DNA of 64,000 bases from an uncultured Bacteriovorax sp. (lineage in GTDB: Bacteria; Bdellovibrionota; Bacteriovoracia; Bacteriovoracales; Bacteriovoracaceae), in the NCBI GenBank assembly GCA_946481315.1, contig CAMLMH010000004.1, forward strand, positions 185,391-249,390, in the 5' to 3' direction. The notes under the pieces are model-generated. The model was not told the DNA's origin. It saw nothing but the letters and a program-made list of their open reading frames with translations, and did no database searches. Positions 43,467 through 52,612 of this stretch are shown here, in pieces; the first letter of the stretch is position 1, and every line of letters starts with the position of its first letter. Both the position numbers and the translations under genes were made by a program.

Positions 43467-44462
43467 ATGTTTCCTAAATTTCTCCTTATCATGGCCATGC
43501 TTTTAAGTGCTCACATGGCCCTAGCAGAAGACAAAAAGACTGAAGAAAAGAAGGAAGCCCCTACTGATCTCAGTAACCAAAACTTTGCCTACACTGCTTT
43601 TGATTACCTAAAAAAAACCATCACTCTTAGCTATCACGGTGAATACTACTTTACTCGTCCGGATGTAACGAGCACTGTTCCTGATGACTATATGATTTCA
43701 GATATGCGTATCATGCATAACCCGACAATCATCTATAAGCCGATTGAAAACTGGAAATTACTTGCGACTTCTGAATTCAAATATACGGATGCATTGGTTA
43801 AAGGAACTTTTCCCAATCGTCATTTCCGCTCACTTGTTCAATTATCCCGCAGTAACCTGATCAGTGAAAAGGAATCTGGATTTGGCCTTTCTGCAGCTCT
43901 AACCAGACGTATTTTTGATCGTGTCGCTGCTGGTGCCAATTATGGGAACTCACGGGCCAGTGTCACATTAAGCAAAACATGGGCGCAGAAACATTCTTCA
44001 TCTTTGATGATTCAATATTTATTAAATGATCCTGCCCGTAAAGGTCCAAATACATGGAAGCACGGCTTTAACCTCCTTCCTACGATTACCTTCCAGCTCA
44101 CGGATAAAATCTCGTGGCTCTTCAACGATGATTTTATCATTTATACTCCATGGGATGACAGCGCGGCCCAGGATTATATGATCGCCCATGACATGAACAT
44201 CGGCTACATTACCTACGCATGGGATGATAAGAACAGTTCTTATTTTCAATTGAAGTACATTCATGGTGATACTTTTGCCCAGGCAAATGACTCATCAGAT
44301 ACTTTTGATTATTACATTGGTCACTCTTATTCATTCACTCCGAAGCTTACCCTTACTGGAGAGATTGGATCGAACTTGTATACTTCCTCAGATGGAAAAA
44401 GCTTTTTCTCCAGAAATGTCAGTTTTCCTGAACTGGCCTTCTACCTGGACTGGTCACTTTAA
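43467..44462 (+). CDS. Outer-membrane protein with signal peptide
   Basis: 331 residues from the ATG at 43467, preceded by CCGGAG; the open frame upstream is not signal-like. The signal peptide is MFPKFLLIMAMLLSAHMALA. After a short acidic linker come repeated amphipathic strands (ITLSYHGEYYFTRP, NWKLLATSEFKYTD, NIGYITYAWDDKNSSYFQLK) and a final FYLDWSL, consistent with a beta-barrel. No close family recognised. Monocistronic with its own terminator. Confidence 0.65.
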   Translation: MFPKFLLIMAMLLSAHMALAEDKKTEEKKEAPTDLSNQNFAYTAFDYLKKTITLSYHGEYYFTRPDVTSTVPDDYMISDMRIMHNPTIIYKPIENWKLLATSEFKYTDALVKGTFPNRHFRSLVQLSRSNLISEKESGFGLSAALTRRIFDRVAAGANYGNSRASVTLSKTWAQKHSSSLMIQYLLNDPARKGPNTWKHGFNLLPTITFQLTDKISWLFNDDFIIYTPWDDSAAQDYMIAHDMNIGYITYAWDDKNSSYFQLKYIHGDTFAQANDSSDTFDYYIGHSYSFTPKLTLTGEIGSNLYTSSDGKSFFSRNVSFPELAFYLDWSL

Positions 44463-44481
44463 TCAAAAAACAAACCAAAGA

Positions 44482-44508
44482 GGTCGGCTTTATGCCGGCC
44501 TTTTTTTT
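44482..44508 (+). terminator. Terminator after the outer-membrane protein gene
   Basis: A 7-bp stem GGTCGGC / GCCGGCC (one G-T pair), 5-nt loop, then eight T residues. Confidence 0.9.
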
Positions 44509-44585
44509 GCCCTTTTTGCTCCACTACGGAAGGCCCTTAGGCCCTAACTTTTTTTTCTTTTTCTTCCGATAAACAGGACTGAAAG

Positions 44586-44612
44586 AGAAGCCTCACCCAT
44601 TTAAAGGCTTCT
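44586..44612 (+). promoter_or_regulatory. Inverted repeat in the leader of the GYF-domain gene
   Basis: AGAAGCC (44586-44592) and GGCTTCT (44606-44612) can pair across a 13-nt loop, ending 27 bp before the start codon. It has no T run, so it is not an intrinsic terminator. It may be an operator or mRNA hairpin. Confidence 0.3.
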
Positions 44613-44638
44613 ATAAATTTGTTCAAGGATAAAGAGCG

Positions 44639-45793
44639 ATGACAGCACAAAAAGCATTGGAGCAAATTGCATTAACTGATTATGTGGTCAGCCAGGCTGA
44701 GATGCTGATAGCTGATAACTCTCCTGAACATATCTTTGAACTTAAAAAAGAGCACGAATCTTTGGGCTATATTTCACTCTACGATCTCAAGATGATTTGT
44801 ACCAAAGATGCAGAACAATTACAGGATTGTCAGATCAGGAATATGGATAGTGCCGAATGGACTTCCCTTTTTGAACATCCCTATTTTCAGCGTCGCAAAC
44901 CGCAACTGGTACCTACGTCTGACCTTCAGCAAGAAGATGATACGACCTATTATCTCCTGCGAATGGGACAAAAATGCGGTCCTTATGAAAAACATGAACT
45001 CTCAACAATGCTGGAAGAAAAAGAAATTCTGCTCACTGATATGGTTTCAACCAATGCCGGACACAGCTGGATGAAACTCTATCAGGTAGATGGATTTGAC
45101 CGCCGAACTCTCAAAAGTTCCGACCAGCTTCCAGGGCTGCCGTTTGATGGAGTCTTTGAAAAAATATCCACCTCACCCTATAGTCCGGATCCTGAAACAG
45201 ACGCTCTTTCCGGGCTGGCCTATCTGGGAAATGTGAAACGCGGAAAAGTCATCGAACGGGAACGTTCACAGCATTTTGAAGAAGAAATGACTAAGAAAAC
45301 AGGTGGCGGATCCATTTACAAATATCTGCTTGCTCTCTCTGTCGTAGGGATCGGCTACTTTCTCTACAACATCAAGGGTCAGCTTAATTCTCCGTTGGAA
45401 CCTGGTAAATCCCCTGTCGGTGAACAGGCCGAAATGCTCACACCAGTCGAATCCTTTTCCGGCAATACGATGATTGGAGAAAAACCCTCTCCGGACATGC
45501 AACCTGTCAATCAATTCAACCAGGGCCGAAGATCGGGCAAGTTTGAAAGCCGAACACTCGAACCGATCCGTCCAAATCAGCGCAAGTCATTCATGGAATC
45601 TAATAAATACATGGAAATTAAAAACTCGGATACGCCAGAAGACGATGCCAATTATTTTTATGAAAATACTGCTCCTATGGAGCTCGATCCGGTCCGTACC
45701 CAGGTTTCCAAAGAGACCTATGAAGGCCCGGTAGGAGAACCTGCGCCCCTTGAAGGTGGTGATCCACTGTTTGAAGAAGAAATTTCACGCTAA
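44639..45793 (+). CDS. GYF-domain membrane-anchored protein
   Basis: 384 residues, no signal peptide. Residues about 103-155 form a GYF_2-type domain (YYLLRMGQKCGPYEKHELS then MVSTNAGHSWMKLYQV), a peptide-binding fold. A single membrane helix near residue 228-245 (YLLALSVVGIGYFLY) is followed by a Pro/Glu/Asn-rich, probably disordered region to the C-terminus. The layout puts the GYF domain in the cytoplasm and the tail in the periplasm. Function unknown; possibly a scaffold or gliding/envelope adaptor. Confidence 0.6.
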   Translation: MTAQKALEQIALTDYVVSQAEMLIADNSPEHIFELKKEHESLGYISLYDLKMICTKDAEQLQDCQIRNMDSAEWTSLFEHPYFQRRKPQLVPTSDLQQEDDTTYYLLRMGQKCGPYEKHELSTMLEEKEILLTDMVSTNAGHSWMKLYQVDGFDRRTLKSSDQLPGLPFDGVFEKISTSPYSPDPETDALSGLAYLGNVKRGKVIERERSQHFEEEMTKKTGGGSIYKYLLALSVVGIGYFLYNIKGQLNSPLEPGKSPVGEQAEMLTPVESFSGNTMIGEKPSPDMQPVNQFNQGRRSGKFESRTLEPIRPNQRKSFMESNKYMEIKNSDTPEDDANYFYENTAPMELDPVRTQVSKETYEGPVGEPAPLEGGDPLFEEEISR

Positions 45794-45911
45794 TTTCCCC
45801 TCTGAATTCTTCATTTCTTGTTGAAGCATTACTTCTTTGTTAGCATTAGGCTCGAGCATGAGCACCCGGCCTTATGCCAGAACATTAATTTGCACAAAGA
45901 AGCTGCCAAAA

Positions 45912-46616
45912 ATGAAAGAAGTTACTCAAGAATTACTCAATAATTTTCGCGCTCCCGCTTTCCCGGGATCCTATTTTCTTAGTTTTGAAGGTATAGAAGG
46001 TGCGGGTAAATCCACACAAATTACCCGGCTTAAAACGTACCTGGAACAAAAAAACCTAAGAGTCCTTGTTTTACGCGAACCGGGCGGAACACCTTTTGGT
46101 GAGAAAATGCGTCAGGCGATTCTGGAAACCAAGACGGAAATTACTCCACTGGCCGAAGCCCATCTGTTTGCTTCTTCCCGCGCTCAGCTTCTTTCCGAAG
46201 TCATTTTAAAAGAACTAGCTGAACCTAATACCGTTATCATTTGTGACCGTTATATCGACAGCTCTCTCGTCTATCAAGGCCATGCCCGCGGTCTGGGATT
46301 TGCGGAAGTGCTCAATATCCATAATGCTTTTCCCCTTAATATAGTTCCGCATCTGACATTCTATCTAAGGATTAATGTCGATATGTCTGAACGTCGCCAG
46401 AAAATCCGCAATGCTCCTAAAGATTATTTTGAAGCGCGTGGAATAGAGTTTTATAAAAAACTCGTCGTGGGATACGACACTGTTGCAGAATATTTTCCGA
46501 ATCGTATTGTAAAACTCGACGCCGACTCAAGCGTAGATGAAGTCAGTTCCCGTATTTATGCTATTGCAGACAAACTCATCAGCAGATCAGAAAGAGAAAA
46601 CGAAGAAGAACTTTAA
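45912..46616 (+). CDS. tmk: Thymidylate kinase
   Basis: 234 residues from the ATG at 45912; a longer frame to 45837 is open but not tmk-like. Walker A FEGIEGAGKST, the DRY-type motif CDRYIDSSLVYQGHARGLGF and the acceptor-lid REPGGTPFGEKMRQ identify it. It phosphorylates dTMP to dTDP. It is followed directly by holB and then ricT, the order common to many bacteria. Confidence 0.92.
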   Translation: MKEVTQELLNNFRAPAFPGSYFLSFEGIEGAGKSTQITRLKTYLEQKNLRVLVLREPGGTPFGEKMRQAILETKTEITPLAEAHLFASSRAQLLSEVILKELAEPNTVIICDRYIDSSLVYQGHARGLGFAEVLNIHNAFPLNIVPHLTFYLRINVDMSERRQKIRNAPKDYFEARGIEFYKKLVVGYDTVAEYFPNRIVKLDADSSVDEVSSRIYAIADKLISRSERENEEEL

Positions 46617-46620
46617 AAGA

Positions 46621-47298
46621 ATGACAGATCTTATTCCTATTCTTAAAAAAAAATACGACTCAGGCCAGCTGGCCCAGGTTTATCTGGCCTATTATCTTCC
46701 TGAAGCCTCCCCTCTGTATTGGGTCAATGATTTTTTAAAAACAATCACGAAAGTCGAAGATCATCCCGATGTTCTTTGGGTCACCCGCAATGAAAAAGAA
46801 ACTCTTTATAAAGTCGACTCTCAATCCATCAAAGAGATGCTCAGATTTTTGAATTTCCGTCCCATCGAACTTAAGCGCCGTTTTATTTTCATCGCCGATG
46901 CGCACCTCATCTCCGATATTGTCGCCAATAAACTTCTCAAAGTTCTGGAAGAATTGCCGGAAGCTTTCTGCCTGTTTCTCTTTGCCCCTAACGGTGAGAT
47001 CCTTTTGCCGACAATTGAAAGTCGTGCACTCAAATTAAAACTTCCCAGACCGATGAATGTGGATGAATTCGAGCTTCCCCCGTTCGACAACGTCCAGGAC
47101 CTGATCACTTTTTTAAAAACTTCACCCGAACCGCAAATTTTGGAAAAAAAATTTATTGAACGCTCTCTTTCACTCAGGCTTTCAAAAGACCCAAACTACG
47201 AACAATTAGACGAACTCTTGTCCTCTTTAAAGCACTTTAGCGAAAGTTTAGAGTACAACAATGCCCGTGCCTCTCGCCTTTCTTTATTATTTCCCTAG
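46621..47298 (+). CDS. holB: DNA polymerase III delta-prime-like subunit, short form
   Basis: 225 residues from the ATG 4 bp after tmk. HPDVLWVTR, IKEMLRFLNFRP, RRFIFIADAHLISDIVANKL, LLKVLEELPEAFCLFLF and LLPTIESRALKLKLP follow the delta-prime pattern in order. The usual P-loop is absent, as is common in delta-prime, but the C-terminal collar domain is also missing: typical length is 300 or more. It acts in the clamp loader. The shortness may mean the remaining domain is degenerate or lost. Confidence 0.75.
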   Translation: MTDLIPILKKKYDSGQLAQVYLAYYLPEASPLYWVNDFLKTITKVEDHPDVLWVTRNEKETLYKVDSQSIKEMLRFLNFRPIELKRRFIFIADAHLISDIVANKLLKVLEELPEAFCLFLFAPNGEILLPTIESRALKLKLPRPMNVDEFELPPFDNVQDLITFLKTSPEPQILEKKFIERSLSLRLSKDPNYEQLDELLSSLKHFSESLEYNNARASRLSLLFP

Positions 47299-47405
47299 AA
47301 AACCCTAGGAAAATCGTTTTGACATAGTGCCATGAGCAGTGACAAATCATGCACTTTGCGCAACAATTTCATAATAAATTAGTTCAAAGATTTAGGTATA
47401 TATAT

Positions 47406-48866
47406 ATGGATCCTTTTGCTCAAGACGAGTCTCAACCGACTCCTGCTGATATTTCTGACACCCCGATCATTATCGAAGACAATGACACGGAAAAATCTGA
47501 ACAGATTCGTCGTGAAGAACACGATGAGGCCGTGGCCGCCGCTGACGAAAAAGAAAATTCTCGCTTCAAAGAAGGCGAAGTTCTCACCATGATTCGTGTG
47601 CGTTTTCCGGGCAATGCTCGTTCATTTCCGTTCCTGGTGGGTAAACGTCGCTTTGCTTATGGCCAGAAGGTTGTGGCAATGTCCGACCGCGGGATGACCG
47701 TTGGTTATATCAATTCATTTCCCTACGAAGTGAGCTTTAATAAACAAATGCTTCCCATCCGCTCCATTGCCAAAGTGGCCTCGGCAGAAGATATCAAAGC
47801 TCAAATTGAATTCCGGGACTCAGAAAAAAAAGCTGAAGTTATCTGCCTGAATCTGATTGAAAAATATAAGCTGGACATGGTCCTCACTCACGTTGAGTTT
47901 ACCCAGTTTGGAAAAAAAGCAGTCTTTTATTTCAATGCTCCGGCCCGTGTTGATTTTCGTGATCTGGTCAAGGACCTCGTCTACGAACTAAAAATGCGTA
48001 TTGAACTCCGCCAGATTTCCGTGCGAGATCGAGCTGCGGCCATTGGAGCTATTGGCGCCTGCGGACTGCAGACTTGTTGTTCATCGTTTTTGAAAAACTA
48101 TGGCAACGTCTCAATCAAAATGGCCAAAAATCAAAACCTGGCGTTGATTCCGACCAAACTCAATGGTGTCTGTGGTCAGATTAAATGTTGTATCAAATAC
48201 GAAGACGACGTTTATTCCGACAAAAGGAAAAATCTTCCGCGTGAAGGCTCATTTATAAAAGTGGCCAACGGCGATCGCGGAAAAGTGACGAAATTACATA
48301 TCTTAGTTGAGCAATTTGAAATGCTCACAGATACAGGGATACGCAGAACCTATTCGGTCAATCAGTACAACGCTAAAGAAGCAGATTTGCCAACAGATTA
48401 TCGCTTCCCGGATACCTTTGACCATATTACCAACGAAACAAATACCGTCATTGGTCTTTCTCTGGAAGAAAAATTAAAGGCCGATCAGTTCATGGAACAC
48501 ACTCCAATCCGCACTTTTGAACAAAACCTTGAAGGGGATGAACTGGAAGTGGCCGCTCACAATGATGAATTCGAAGAATTCGTCGACGATGACAGCTCAG
48601 AAAATTTCGTGGCCCCAGTCGTAGCGGAAAAACCAAAATCACATCCTCCACGCGAAGCTCGTCCACACCGACCACAACATCAGCACAACAATCAAAACCG
48701 TCCACCTCGTGAAGCAAGCAGTGCTGGTGGCGAAAATCGCGAAGGACAACCACGTCCCAACCGCAACCGCAATCGTAACCGCAACCGTAACCGCAACCGC
48801 AACAACCAGGGCGGAGGTCAGGGGCAAGGACAACCTGGCGGCGGACAAAAACCACCACAAGCTTAA
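47406..48866 (+). CDS. ricT: RicT/YaaT-family PSP1-domain protein with Asn-Arg tail
   Basis: 486 residues from the ATG at 47406; an earlier ATG at 47349 is possible. A TTGACA at 47319-47324 could start transcription close to or after 47349, favouring the later start. The PSP1 domain (MIRVRFPGNARSFPF to NFAPV region) includes the conserved Cys set CGLQTCCSSFLKNYG and GVCGQIKCCIKYEDD, which in RicT bind Fe-S with RicA and RicF. RicT assists RNase Y processing in Bacillus. After the domain comes an acidic linker and a tail with seven Asn-Arg repeats, then a Gly/Gln stretch. The tail is probably disordered and RNA-binding. Confidence 0.85.
   Translation: MDPFAQDESQPTPADISDTPIIIEDNDTEKSEQIRREEHDEAVAAADEKENSRFKEGEVLTMIRVRFPGNARSFPFLVGKRRFAYGQKVVAMSDRGMTVGYINSFPYEVSFNKQMLPIRSIAKVASAEDIKAQIEFRDSEKKAEVICLNLIEKYKLDMVLTHVEFTQFGKKAVFYFNAPARVDFRDLVKDLVYELKMRIELRQISVRDRAAAIGAIGACGLQTCCSSFLKNYGNVSIKMAKNQNLALIPTKLNGVCGQIKCCIKYEDDVYSDKRKNLPREGSFIKVANGDRGKVTKLHILVEQFEMLTDTGIRRTYSVNQYNAKEADLPTDYRFPDTFDHITNETNTVIGLSLEEKLKADQFMEHTPIRTFEQNLEGDELEVAAHNDEFEEFVDDDSSENFVAPVVAEKPKSHPPREARPHRPQHQHNNQNRPPREASSAGGENREGQPRPNRNRNRNRNRNRNRNNQGGGQGQGQPGGGQKPPQA
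48759..48802 (+). repeat. Hexanucleotide repeat coding for Asn-Arg
   Basis: Seven imperfect copies of AACCGC (with T substitutions in two) encode seven Asn-Arg pairs in the ricT tail. The length is prone to slip changes in steps of six bases, keeping frame. Confidence 0.85.
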
Positions 48867-48871
48867 AAAAA

Positions 48872-48892
48872 AAGGCCCTCACTGAGGGCCTT
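48872..48892. terminator. Bidirectional terminator between ricT and asnS
   Basis: A 9-bp stem AAGGCCCTC / GAGGGCCTT with a 3-nt loop, A run on the left and T-rich run on the right. Confidence 0.85.
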
Positions 48893-48900
48893 CTCCTTTT

Positions 48901-50313
48901 TTAGAAATCACAATTTTTTGGAGTTCGTGGAAATGGAATGACGTCACGGATGTTGTTCATACCAGTGATATACATGAGTGCGCGCTCAAATCCCAAACCA
49001 AAACCGGCGTGAGGAACAGAACCAAAGCGGCGAAGATCCAGGTACCACCACAACGGATCTTTTTGCATATTCATTTCATCCATACGCTTCGTTAATTTTT
49101 CCAGATTATCTTCACGCTGAGATCCACCGATAATTTCTCCGATACCAGGAACGAGAATATCCATCGCTCTAACCGTTCGTTGATCTTCGTTAAGCTTCAT
49201 GTAAAAGGCCTTAAATTCTTTCGGGTAATCAGTGACGATAACCGGCATTTTAAAGTGAACTTCGGCGAGGTAACGCTCATGTTCAGTTTGAAGTTCTGAT
49301 CCCCAGCTCGTCGGGTATTCGAATTTTTTTGTCGCCGGATCTACTTTGGAGAGAATTTCCATTGCCCGCGTATAAGTAATACGAACGAAATCCGAATCGC
49401 GAACGTGCTTTAAAACGTCCATGTGCCCTTTATCGACTGTTGCATCTTCACGCGAATATAAGAACTCCAGTTCTTTAGGGGCATGTTCCAGGGCATAGCT
49501 GATGAGGTATTTTATGTAGTCAGTAGCAAGACCGGCGATTTCATCAAGATCAGCAAAGGCCACTTCCGGTTCTATCATCCAGAACTCCGACAAGTGTCTT
49601 GTCGTGTTGGAATTTTCTGATCGGAAAGTCGGACCAAAGGTATAAACAGCACCGAGTCCCATTGCATAACACTCACCTTCGAGCTGACCTGTTACCGCAA
49701 GAAAAGTTTCTTTACCAAAGTAGTCTTTTGAAAAATCCAGTTTTCCGTCTTTGGTTTTAGGTGCTTTCGTAATGTCGGTAGCAAGAGTTGAAATGGTAAA
49801 CATTTCTCCCGCCCCTTCAGCATCTACACCGGAGATAATCGGTGAATTCAGATAGAAAAATCCGCGGTCGGCGAAAAATTTATGAGTGGCCATCGCCAGG
49901 TGGTGACGAACGCGCATGATCGCACCAAACGTCTGCGTCCGGATACGCAGATGGGCCTGTTCTCTTAAAAATTCCAGTGATGTTGCTTTCTTTTGAAGTG
50001 GATAAGATTCATCAACCCGTCCGATAATTTCAACCGACCTGGCCTGCATTTCAATGGCCGGAACTTTCCCACCACCCATAACCAGTTTTCCCGTAATAGC
50101 TACAGCAGAACCGGTCAACAGGGCCGCCACATCAGCATAATTAGGAAGAATCTCATCGACGATAATTTGCAGAGAATCCTGGCAGGAGCCATCATTTAAA
50201 ACCACAAAGGAAAACTTTTTTGAATTACGAACTGAACGGATCCATCCTTTAACAGTGGCTTCCTGATCAATGATTTTTTCAGTATGAATCTTTTTAATAC
50301 TTAAACGGCTCAT
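48901..50313 (-). CDS. asnS: Asparaginyl-tRNA synthetase
   Basis: 470 residues. An N-terminal OB-fold (VKGWIRSVRNSKKFSFVVLNDGS) is followed by the class II core: motif 2 YTFGPTFRSENSNTTRHLSEFW and motif 3 GFGLGFERALMYITGMNNIRDVIPFPR. AsnS instead of AspS is indicated by the overall length and the NCDF C-terminus. Its presence means Asn-tRNA can be made directly. It is downstream of a PfkB kinase gene by 9 bp, same operon. Confidence 0.95.
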   Translation of the reverse strand: MSRLSIKKIHTEKIIDQEATVKGWIRSVRNSKKFSFVVLNDGSCQDSLQIIVDEILPNYADVAALLTGSAVAITGKLVMGGGKVPAIEMQARSVEIIGRVDESYPLQKKATSLEFLREQAHLRIRTQTFGAIMRVRHHLAMATHKFFADRGFFYLNSPIISGVDAEGAGEMFTISTLATDITKAPKTKDGKLDFSKDYFGKETFLAVTGQLEGECYAMGLGAVYTFGPTFRSENSNTTRHLSEFWMIEPEVAFADLDEIAGLATDYIKYLISYALEHAPKELEFLYSREDATVDKGHMDVLKHVRDSDFVRITYTRAMEILSKVDPATKKFEYPTSWGSELQTEHERYLAEVHFKMPVIVTDYPKEFKAFYMKLNEDQRTVRAMDILVPGIGEIIGGSQREDNLEKLTKRMDEMNMQKDPLWWYLDLRRFGSVPHAGFGLGFERALMYITGMNNIRDVIPFPRTPKNCDF

Positions 50314-50322
50314 GCACTAATC

Positions 50323-51321
50323 CTATTTCAATAAAATATTTTTGATTCCTGTCACTTGTTCTTTGCGTAGACGAGCTCCAAACTGAGTGACAAGTGTGGA
50401 AGAAGAAAGACATCCCATTTTTGCAGATTCAGCGTAGGAGAGCCCCTGGGTGATACCATAAAGCATGGCGCCGGCAAAAAGGTCACCCGCTCCGTTTGTA
50501 TCAATGGCCTCAACCGGCATCGTCACGATATGAATTTCTTTATTTCCATCAAACACCAGCGCACCTTTTGGCCCGAGTGTAATGGCAAAACTTTTGGCTA
50601 TTTTTTTCAAAGCTGTTGCTGCTTCTTCAATATTAGGGGCACGGGTAAAGGCCATGGCCTCTGCTTCATTACAAAACAGCAGATCAACACCATTGCCGAG
50701 CATTTCTTTCATTCCGTCAGCAAAGTAGTTAATCATGTTTACATCAGAGAACGTCAGCGCCGTTTTCACTCCGGCATTTTCGGCAATCTGCCGGGCCTTG
50801 ATCGCTGCTTCTTTCCCTGTAGGGCTCGCAACCAGGTAGCCTTCGATGTAGAGATATGTTGAATTTTTTATATGCTCTTCAACTAATTCTTTGGTTGAGA
50901 AATTCTGAGTAATCCCCAGAAATGTATTCATTGTTCGGTCTGCATCAGGTGTAATCAACACGATACATTTTCCGGTAATACCGCTTTCAAGTGTCGCATT
51001 AGAAAGGTTAGTCTCTACTCCGTTATCCATCAGGTCTTTAAAATAAAAATCCCCTGTTTCATCTCCGGCCACTTTACAGGAATAAAAACTTTTTCCGCCA
51101 AATTGGGAAACAGCTATCATCGTATTGGCCGCAGAACCACCACATGAACGTTTGTGCTGAATTCCATGCAGAGTATTGATGATATCGTTCTGACGATCTT
51201 CATCAACCAGAGTCATCAAGCCCTTTTCAATCTTCGCCTGATTTAAGAAAGCAGTTTCCACTTCAAATTCCATGTCAACCAATGCATTCCCGATTCCGTA
51301 GACGTCAAATTTCTTTGCCAT
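50323..51321 (-). CDS. PfkB-family carbohydrate/nucleoside kinase
   Basis: 332 residues. The N-terminal DVYGIGNALVDMEFEVE and KRSCGGSAANTMIAVSQFGG are the PfkB substrate-site signature. The C-terminal IDTNGAGDLFAGAML supplies the catalytic Asp and anion hole. Its closest style is adenosine/ribokinase-like kinases of delta-proteobacteria and alpha-proteobacteria. The exact sugar or nucleoside is not clear. It is the first gene before asnS. Confidence 0.8.
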   Translation of the reverse strand: MAKKFDVYGIGNALVDMEFEVETAFLNQAKIEKGLMTLVDEDRQNDIINTLHGIQHKRSCGGSAANTMIAVSQFGGKSFYSCKVAGDETGDFYFKDLMDNGVETNLSNATLESGITGKCIVLITPDADRTMNTFLGITQNFSTKELVEEHIKNSTYLYIEGYLVASPTGKEAAIKARQIAENAGVKTALTFSDVNMINYFADGMKEMLGNGVDLLFCNEAEAMAFTRAPNIEEAATALKKIAKSFAITLGPKGALVFDGNKEIHIVTMPVEAIDTNGAGDLFAGAMLYGITQGLSYAESAKMGCLSSSTLVTQFGARLRKEQVTGIKNILLK

Positions 51322-51392
51322 AACCTAATGTGTCCTTTTAAAATAAAAACGAATAAAAGAGATTCAATTAGTCTAATGAAAAAGGCCCGAAA

Positions 51393-51800
51393 ATGAAACA
51401 AAATAAACCATCCAAAGCCAATGAAAAAAGCAGCGAAACAAGACTCGTCTACAGCAGTGATGGCTCTCATCTGAAACTCTGTAAAAAATGCGGAGAAGAG
51501 CCCTGTCTTTGCACCGATTCTGTTCAAAATATTAGACCCATCATTGCCGAAAAAGTGACCCTGAAATTAAAACTGGAGAAAAATCAACGCGGCGGAAAAA
51601 TCGTCACCGTCATTCATGAACTTCCGTTTAACCCGCCTTACTTTGAAGACCTGGCAAAAAAATTAAAAAATCATTGCGGGACAGGCGGCACCTACAAAAG
51701 TGAAGGCAAGCCGCAAATCGAATTGCAGGGAGATCAGCGGGAAAAGGCCATCGCTTTTCTGGAAAAAATGGGATTTAAAACTAAAAAAAGCGGCGGCTAA
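51393..51800 (+). CDS. SUI1/eIF1-like translation factor (YciH family)
   Basis: 135 residues. A short N-terminal CxxC...CxC segment (LCKKCGEEPCLC) is followed by a SUI1 domain: QRGGKIVTVIHELPF, LAKKLKNHCGTGGTYK and IELQGDQREKAIAFLEKMGF. Bacterial SUI1 proteins resemble eukaryotic eIF1 and influence initiation fidelity. It overlaps the rsmJ-like gene tail to tail by 4 bp. Confidence 0.88.
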   Translation: MKQNKPSKANEKSSETRLVYSSDGSHLKLCKKCGEEPCLCTDSVQNIRPIIAEKVTLKLKLEKNQRGGKIVTVIHELPFNPPYFEDLAKKLKNHCGTGGTYKSEGKPQIELQGDQREKAIAFLEKMGFKTKKSGG

Positions 51801-52558
51801 AAAATTTTATACATGTCATAGCGGGTGCTCTTTCCACTATAGCTCGCCGATGGCTGGGCCTTAATGGGCAAAGCTTCACTTGGCCTTTTAACAACTACTC
51901 TTTGTGTCGCCTGGCCAAGGGCCCATTCCAGAAAGTCACCGGAGTCCGGATCATCTCCGACAACGTCTTTGAAGATGCGCATTTCCTTGCGGGGAAGCGC
52001 ACTTTTTTTCTTGGCGGGATACATCGGATCATAATAAATCACGTCCGGCCTTTGTGCATTTACTGCTGTGGCAAAGTCGCGGGCATCTCCAAAGTTCAGC
52101 TCGAAATTCACCGGGTGCCGACGAAGGGCATCCCGCAATAATAAATAAACAACGGGATTTCTTTCGAAAGCGACGATTCTGGCACCGAAGTGGGCAATCA
52201 GAACGCTGTCTTTACCTGTTCCGCAAGTCGCATCCCAAATCAGAAGTTTCTTTTGCTGATCGTCTTTGTGGCCTTTAATCCCCAGAGCGCGGGCCAGAGG
52301 CTCTTTGGAAACAGCGTAGTTCTGGCGCTGATGGTAGCGGCATTGTTCTTCGAAATCAAAGTGCATATCACCGAGCAGGGAGGAGTGATAAGACAAATTC
52401 CCCTCTGAAAAATGCAGGTAATCGCACATTTCACCCAGCTTACGCTCTGGTTCAATTTCCAGAGTAAAGAGCTTTGTCTCCCCGGAAGCTTGCACGAGAA
52501 AGTCCGGCCAGAGGGAATGGTCTTTATCGCTCATTTTTATCTTTATTAACTCTTTCAT
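51797..52558 (-). CDS. rsmJ: 16S rRNA (guanine-N2) methyltransferase, RsmJ-like
   Basis: 253 residues. A SAM-binding motif IWDATCGTGKDSVLIAHFGARI, then YYDPMYPAKKKSALPRKEM and VVVKRPSEA, follow RsmJ (YhiQ) closely. RsmJ methylates G1516 of 16S rRNA. The SGKSTRYDMYKIF terminus is also family-typical. Monocistronic, overlapping the SUI1 gene by 4 bp at their ends. Confidence 0.85.
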   Translation of the reverse strand: MKELIKIKMSDKDHSLWPDFLVQASGETKLFTLEIEPERKLGEMCDYLHFSEGNLSYHSSLLGDMHFDFEEQCRYHQRQNYAVSKEPLARALGIKGHKDDQQKKLLIWDATCGTGKDSVLIAHFGARIVAFERNPVVYLLLRDALRRHPVNFELNFGDARDFATAVNAQRPDVIYYDPMYPAKKKSALPRKEMRIFKDVVGDDPDSGDFLEWALGQATQRVVVKRPSEALPIKAQPSASYSGKSTRYDMYKIF

Positions 52559-52612
52559 TCTTGGCTATTATAGGCATAAAAATCTGGCTTTTAAAAGGAA
52601 TGGTATTACCCG

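Noticed and set aside
44520..44560. GGCCCTTAGGCCC followed by a T run as a second terminator
   Set aside because: Only a 4-bp self-complementary GGCC stem can form; a strong terminator already lies just upstream.
48759..48802. Short regularly spaced repeat resembling a CRISPR-like array
   Set aside because: Unit is six bases with no spacers and lies in frame inside ricT, coding for Asn-Arg.
48490..48882. Leftward Cys/Gly-rich reading frame opposite the ricT tail
   Set aside because: Its repeats are the reverse complement of the Asn-Arg hexamers, so it is an artefact of that repeat.
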